Shown: one piece after another, positions 5,535 through 7,605 of the stretch
How positions within the stretch are numbered: the stretch's first letter is position 1
How the letters are laid out: the number at the start of each line of letters is the position of its first letter
Assembly (NCBI GenBank): GCA_947177675.1
Contig: CAMWVK010000059.1
Coordinates: 1-7,605, forward strand
Origin: an uncultured Mucispirillum sp.
GTDB lineage: Bacteria > Chrysiogenota > Deferribacteres > Deferribacterales > Mucispirillaceae
Length of the DNA stretch: 7,605 nt
Direction of reading: 5' to 3'
Program-made: the position numbers and the translations under genes
Notes under the pieces: generated by a model
Database searches by the model: none
Told to the model about the DNA's origin: nothing
Seen by the model: only the letters and a program-made list of their open reading frames with translations

Positions 5535-5913
5535 TTTTGTTTGTTAAATTTTTTATTCCATAGACTTTTATCCAGGAATCATTTTGCCACTCTATTTTTC
5601 CATAAATTGAGTATTCATCATTGTCCCAAATAATTATAGAGTTTGAAGCATCTTGATTTTTAAAAAAATCAACTATTTCTGCTTTATCACCCATAATATA
5701 AAACTTTAAAAGGGTAGATGATTTTTCTAATGTTTGAAATGTCTCTAACTCTTTCATTGTTAATGGTTGAGCATGAACTCTTGCTTGAATATTAGTTATA
5801 TTATAACTTGCTATACCATCATTAATAACTGAAACTTTATTATAGATTGTTGTTGTAACTGTTTTTTGAATACCAGAAACCGCAGAAAGAGCGGCATTTA
5901 ATACATTTATCAC
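5506..5913 (-). CDS. Head-closure/collar-like neck protein
   Basis: A 135-residue protein that starts at GTG (5913-5911), with GGAG eight bases upstream; there is no better ATG. It lies between the gp10-like and gp12-like genes, where small neck proteins of this module sit. The segment IQARVHAQPLTMKELETFQT (about 43-62), then a short Asp/Gly-type turn and IYGKIEWQNDSWIKVYGIK (about 103-121), resembles collar or head-closure proteins of DUF3383 phages as I remember them. Its likely role is to seal the portal side of the neck. The last ten residues, KRDSSPEGSE, and the TGA stop are encoded largely by a dispersed repeat, so the original C-terminus has probably been replaced. The upstream gap of about 200 bp suggests separate transcription. 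Confidence 0.5.
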   Translation of the reverse strand: MINVLNAALSAVSGIQKTVTTTIYNKVSVINDGIASYNITNIQARVHAQPLTMKELETFQTLEKSSTLLKFYIMGDKAEIVDFFKNQDASNSIIIWDNDEYSIYGKIEWQNDSWIKVYGIKNLTNKRDSSPEGSE

Positions 5914-5985
5914 AATCTTATCTCCACAATACGTATTATTATGATAAATTGTATTAAGTTTTGATGGATATATACAGTTAAGGTA

Positions 5986-6005
5986 TATTATTAATATTTA
6001 TTATA
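5986..6005 (-). promoter_or_regulatory. Possible promoter / third copy of the 20-bp motif
   Basis: On the minus strand TATAAT (6005-6000) forms a perfect -10 box. About 18 bp upstream there is only a weak TTATCT as -35. The same 20-bp motif occurs twice near 1521-1570. It lies between a terminator-like hairpin and the collar-like gene, a sensible place to restart transcription. In AT-rich DNA a TATAAT alone is weak evidence. The rest of the gap (5914-6087) shows no gene. Confidence 0.3.
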
Positions 6006-6087
6006 TAGTGGTAATATTATTTTAGATAAGTTTTTAGGATAAAAACTCTTTAGTAAGTGCGGGAGTATTTACTACGACCAAACGCTA

Positions 6088-6117
6088 AATAAAAAATACA
6101 TGGATGTATTTTTTATT
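6088..6117 (-). terminator. AT-rich terminator-like hairpin after the gp10-like gene
   Basis: On the plus strand AATAAAAAATACAT... (6088-6101) pairs perfectly over 14 bp with the bases at 6104-6117, around a GG loop. On the minus strand the stem begins inside the stop codon of the gp10-like gene and its 3' arm ends in a T-run (ATGTATTTTTTATT). The low G+C makes it a weak terminator; it might also stabilise the transcript end. Confidence 0.45.
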
Positions 6118-6571
6118 ATTGTTTTGGAGGTCTTAATTTCCATTCCACTTTGGAACGCATAAGCCCTGTATCAATAAGCGGATTTGATGAGCCTTTTTTG
6201 AATATTGTAGATTCTGCATTCGGTGGCTCTTTTAAGTTTGTAATCTCTCTTTGTATAGCATTTTTTAGCATAATACCAGCTTTTGATAATGCCTGGCTCT
6301 CATCCATACCATTCGCTATATTATTAACTGTAGTATTAATTATTTTATTTGAAGATTTAATACTTGCTGGAAGCATAAACTCACGCTGTGGAATTCTTTT
6401 TGTGCCTTGGTCATTATCTCTTGCCACAGTAGTTACATCTTTACCACCTTTATATTTTGTGCCGACAAAAAAACCAACCTCAACACTGCCAAATTGCAGT
6501 TTAAGTTTATTCAGCACAGCATTTAATAAATCATCTTTATTTATTTTTGGGGAGTTAATATCTAGTTGCAT
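6116..6571 (-). CDS. HK97 gp10-like neck / tail completion protein
   Basis: A 151-residue basic protein starting MQLDINSPKINKDDLLNAVL. It shows the hallmarks of the gp10/minor head-tail joining family: a short beta part VEVGFFVGTKY (about 31-41), the IPQREFMLPA motif (about 61-70, as in IPARPFLRPA-type sequences), a long helix, then TIFKKGSSNPLIDTGLMRSK (about 122-141), which matches the conserved KGS-x-PLIDTG-x-M/L ending. Known role: joins neck and tail. The ATG at 6571 has no recognisable Shine-Dalgarno site; a 122-bp palindrome begins about 50 bp upstream and may have separated the gene from its signal. A terminator-like hairpin follows at once. Confidence 0.75.
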   Translation of the reverse strand: MQLDINSPKINKDDLLNAVLNKLKLQFGSVEVGFFVGTKYKGGKDVTTVARDNDQGTKRIPQREFMLPASIKSSNKIINTTVNNIANGMDESQALSKAGIMLKNAIQREITNLKEPPNAESTIFKKGSSNPLIDTGLMRSKVEWKLRPPKQ

Positions 6572-6621
6572 ATTATTAAAATCGTTTTAAGTTTTTATTG
6601 TTTTTATCTACTATTTTTAAA

Positions 6622-6743
6622 GGTTATAAGATTTTTGATTTAGACAAGGCGGATTGAATTTTTATCTTTTTGAGTTTACGCTATTAGGTAAATGATAAAA
6701 GTAAAAATTCAACCAACGCCGTATAAATAAAAAAGATATAACC
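6622..6743. mobile_element. 122-bp imperfect palindrome, MITE-like
   Basis: The ends are GGTTATA (6622-6628) and TATAACC (6737-6743). Further in, GGCG (6648-6651) pairs with CGCC (6717-6720), TTGAATTTTTA (6654-6664) with TAAAAATTCAA (6702-6712; 11 bp perfect), and TTTAC (6675-6679) with GTAAA (6688-6692), leaving an 8-base loop. So nearly the whole element folds into one long hairpin. It begins one base after the stop codon of the connector gene. It encodes no protein. The sequence differs from the R1-R3 family. It may be a non-autonomous mobile element. Confidence 0.6.
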
Positions 6744-6744
6744 G

Positions 6745-7125
6745 TCAATTAATGAGTGTTATTCCACCAACAGATGCAAGCCATGCTAAAAAGTCTCTTC
6801 CATATACAGTTGATGCCATAAAATCTTCAAACATATCATTTATAGGCTTTGCCTGCATACCAACAGATACATCACCCACAGATGCAGAGTTGATTATACC
6901 ACCGCCATTACCGCTGCTGCCTGCAGTAGCATCTTCTGGCATCTCATAAACTACTAAATAATGAGCTACTGCTAAACATGCAGCATCAGTATTATAACAG
7001 TTATCTATTTTCAATACTGGAAATCTGCATAATGATTGATTATAATATGTATCAATCTTATCTTGCACTATTTCAAATTTTGGAAACCTTTTTAAAAAAT
7101 ATAATTTAAATTCTTCGCTTGTCAT
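6745..7125 (-). CDS. Head-tail connector protein, DUF4054 family
   Basis: A 126-residue protein starting MTSEEFKLYFLKRFPKFEIV. It has the usual DUF4054 layout: an N-terminal helical part with a YYNQS-type helix (about 27-31), a central helix with AVAHYLVVYE (about 52-61), a Gly/Ser-rich turn followed by INSASVGDVSVGMQA (about 77-91), and a C-terminal STVYGRDFLAWLAS (about 109-122). Known role: a gp6-like ring below the portal. AAGGT is about ten bases before the ATG, and the previous gene ends 26 bp upstream. The TGA stop abuts the 122-bp palindrome. Confidence 0.8.
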   Translation of the reverse strand: MTSEEFKLYFLKRFPKFEIVQDKIDTYYNQSLCRFPVLKIDNCYNTDAACLAVAHYLVVYEMPEDATAGSSGNGGGIINSASVGDVSVGMQAKPINDMFEDFMASTVYGRDFLAWLASVGGITLIN

Positions 7126-7151
7126 CTTAGTGTATTTACCTTGAATATATA

Positions 7152-7595
7152 TTATTTCTTTTTACCACTTTTTTCTTCTGTTTGTGGTTGTTCCTGCTGC
7201 TGTTGTTCAGCTGGTTGTGCCGCTTGCTGCTCTGCTGGTGCTGCTTCGCCTTGCTGGCTTGTCACAGTAATGCTTGTTGCTTCTTTTTTTATTTTTTCAG
7301 CTTCTTCATAAGCTGCATCAATAATTTCTTTTGCCTGCTTTTCAGCATCTTTTAATTTTTGTTCAGCTTGTTTTTCCTGCATTAAAAGACCATCTGCTTT
7401 AACATTATCTTCTTTCTCATTGATTGTTAAAAAGCCTTTTTGAACCCACACATCAAATTCTGGATTGCATTTTTTTAAATCTTTTAAAGTTGCTTCATCT
7501 ATAATATTGATTTCATAGTTACCTTTTAATAAAAATTTCCCTTTGTATGTTGTTTTTAAGTAGCAGCTTGGTGCTTTAAAAATAATTGCTGGCAT
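7152..7595 (-). CDS. Small head-adjacent protein with coiled coil and Gln-rich tail, function unknown
   Basis: A 147-residue protein starting MPAIIFKAPSCYLKTTYKGK, with GAGATAT upstream of the ATG near the window edge. The first 60 residues look like a small folded domain. Residues about 65-107 are a charged helix with a heptad look (EKQAEQKLKDAEKQAKEIID), and residues about 113-147 are an Ala/Gln/Pro/Glu-rich, probably disordered tail ending in KKK. Short proteins of this plan often sit between the capsid and connector genes of tailed phages, so a head-associated role is likely but not shown. I do not recognise a family with certainty. The repetitive CAG/CAA-type codons of the tail are prone to length change. 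Confidence 0.6.
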   Translation of the reverse strand: MPAIIFKAPSCYLKTTYKGKFLLKGNYEINIIDEATLKDLKKCNPEFDVWVQKGFLTINEKEDNVKADGLLMQEKQAEQKLKDAEKQAKEIIDAAYEEAEKIKKEATSITVTSQQGEAAPAEQQAAQPAEQQQQEQPQTEEKSGKKK

Positions 7596-7605
7596 AATAT
7601 ATCTC

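Noticed and set aside
6150..6590. Plus-strand open frame of 146 codons
   Set aside because: It mirrors the gp10-like gene, whose family motifs are on the minus strand; it is a shadow of an AT-rich gene.
1..7605. tRNA or rRNA genes and attachment sites
   Set aside because: I looked for cloverleaf-like stems with CCA ends, rRNA-like conserved blocks and direct repeats typical of att sites and saw none.

Overview
This is an AT-rich stretch (about a third G+C by eye) of a tailed-phage or prophage late region. Every convincing gene lies on the minus strand, so transcription runs from position 7605 towards 1. The gene order is the neck-to-tail part of a contractile-tail (myovirus-like) module: a small protein next to the head genes, a DUF4054-type head-tail connector, an HK97 gp10-like neck protein, a head-closure/collar-like protein, a gp12-like neck terminator, a large DUF3383 tail sheath, a candidate tail tube, a tail assembly chaperone, and the 5' part of the tape measure gene. 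Shine-Dalgarno sites are of the GGAG type, TGA is used as a stop and TGG as Trp, so the standard bacterial code applies. No host gene is visible. The host is probably a low-GC Gram-negative, perhaps gut-associated, bacterium. Mucispirillum or Brachyspira-like hosts come to mind, but the sequence does not settle this.

By region: 7605-6745 holds the small head-adjacent protein and the connector. 6744-6572 is a large imperfect palindrome that starts one base after the connector's stop codon. 6571-6116 is the gp10-like gene, followed by an AT-rich terminator-like hairpin and a 200-bp gap with a possible promoter. 5913-5506 is the collar-like gene, whose last codons and stop come from a dispersed repeat. 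5505-5364 is a further stack of hairpins. 5363-1968 is a tightly packed block of neck, sheath, tube and chaperone genes. 1971-1801 is a start-less frame that continues the chaperone after a -1 shift. 1800-1336 is a repeat-filled gap, and 1335-1 is the tape measure gene, which runs off the window.

The genes together make the connector, the neck and the contractile tail. The chaperone and its frameshifted long form should coat the tape measure protein while the tube and sheath assemble.

The unusual content is at the gene boundaries. (i) A probable -1 frameshift gives a gpG/gpGT-like chaperone pair. (ii) A family of structured repeats of about 65 bp is present three times within 450 bp; the stem sequences differ between copies but stay complementary. 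(iii) A second, synonymously diverged start of the tape measure gene lies upstream of the real one and ends exactly where one of these repeats begins. (iv) Different palindromic repeats occupy each of the other loose junctions. This looks like a module colonised by several families of small repeats, possibly in an old resident prophage.
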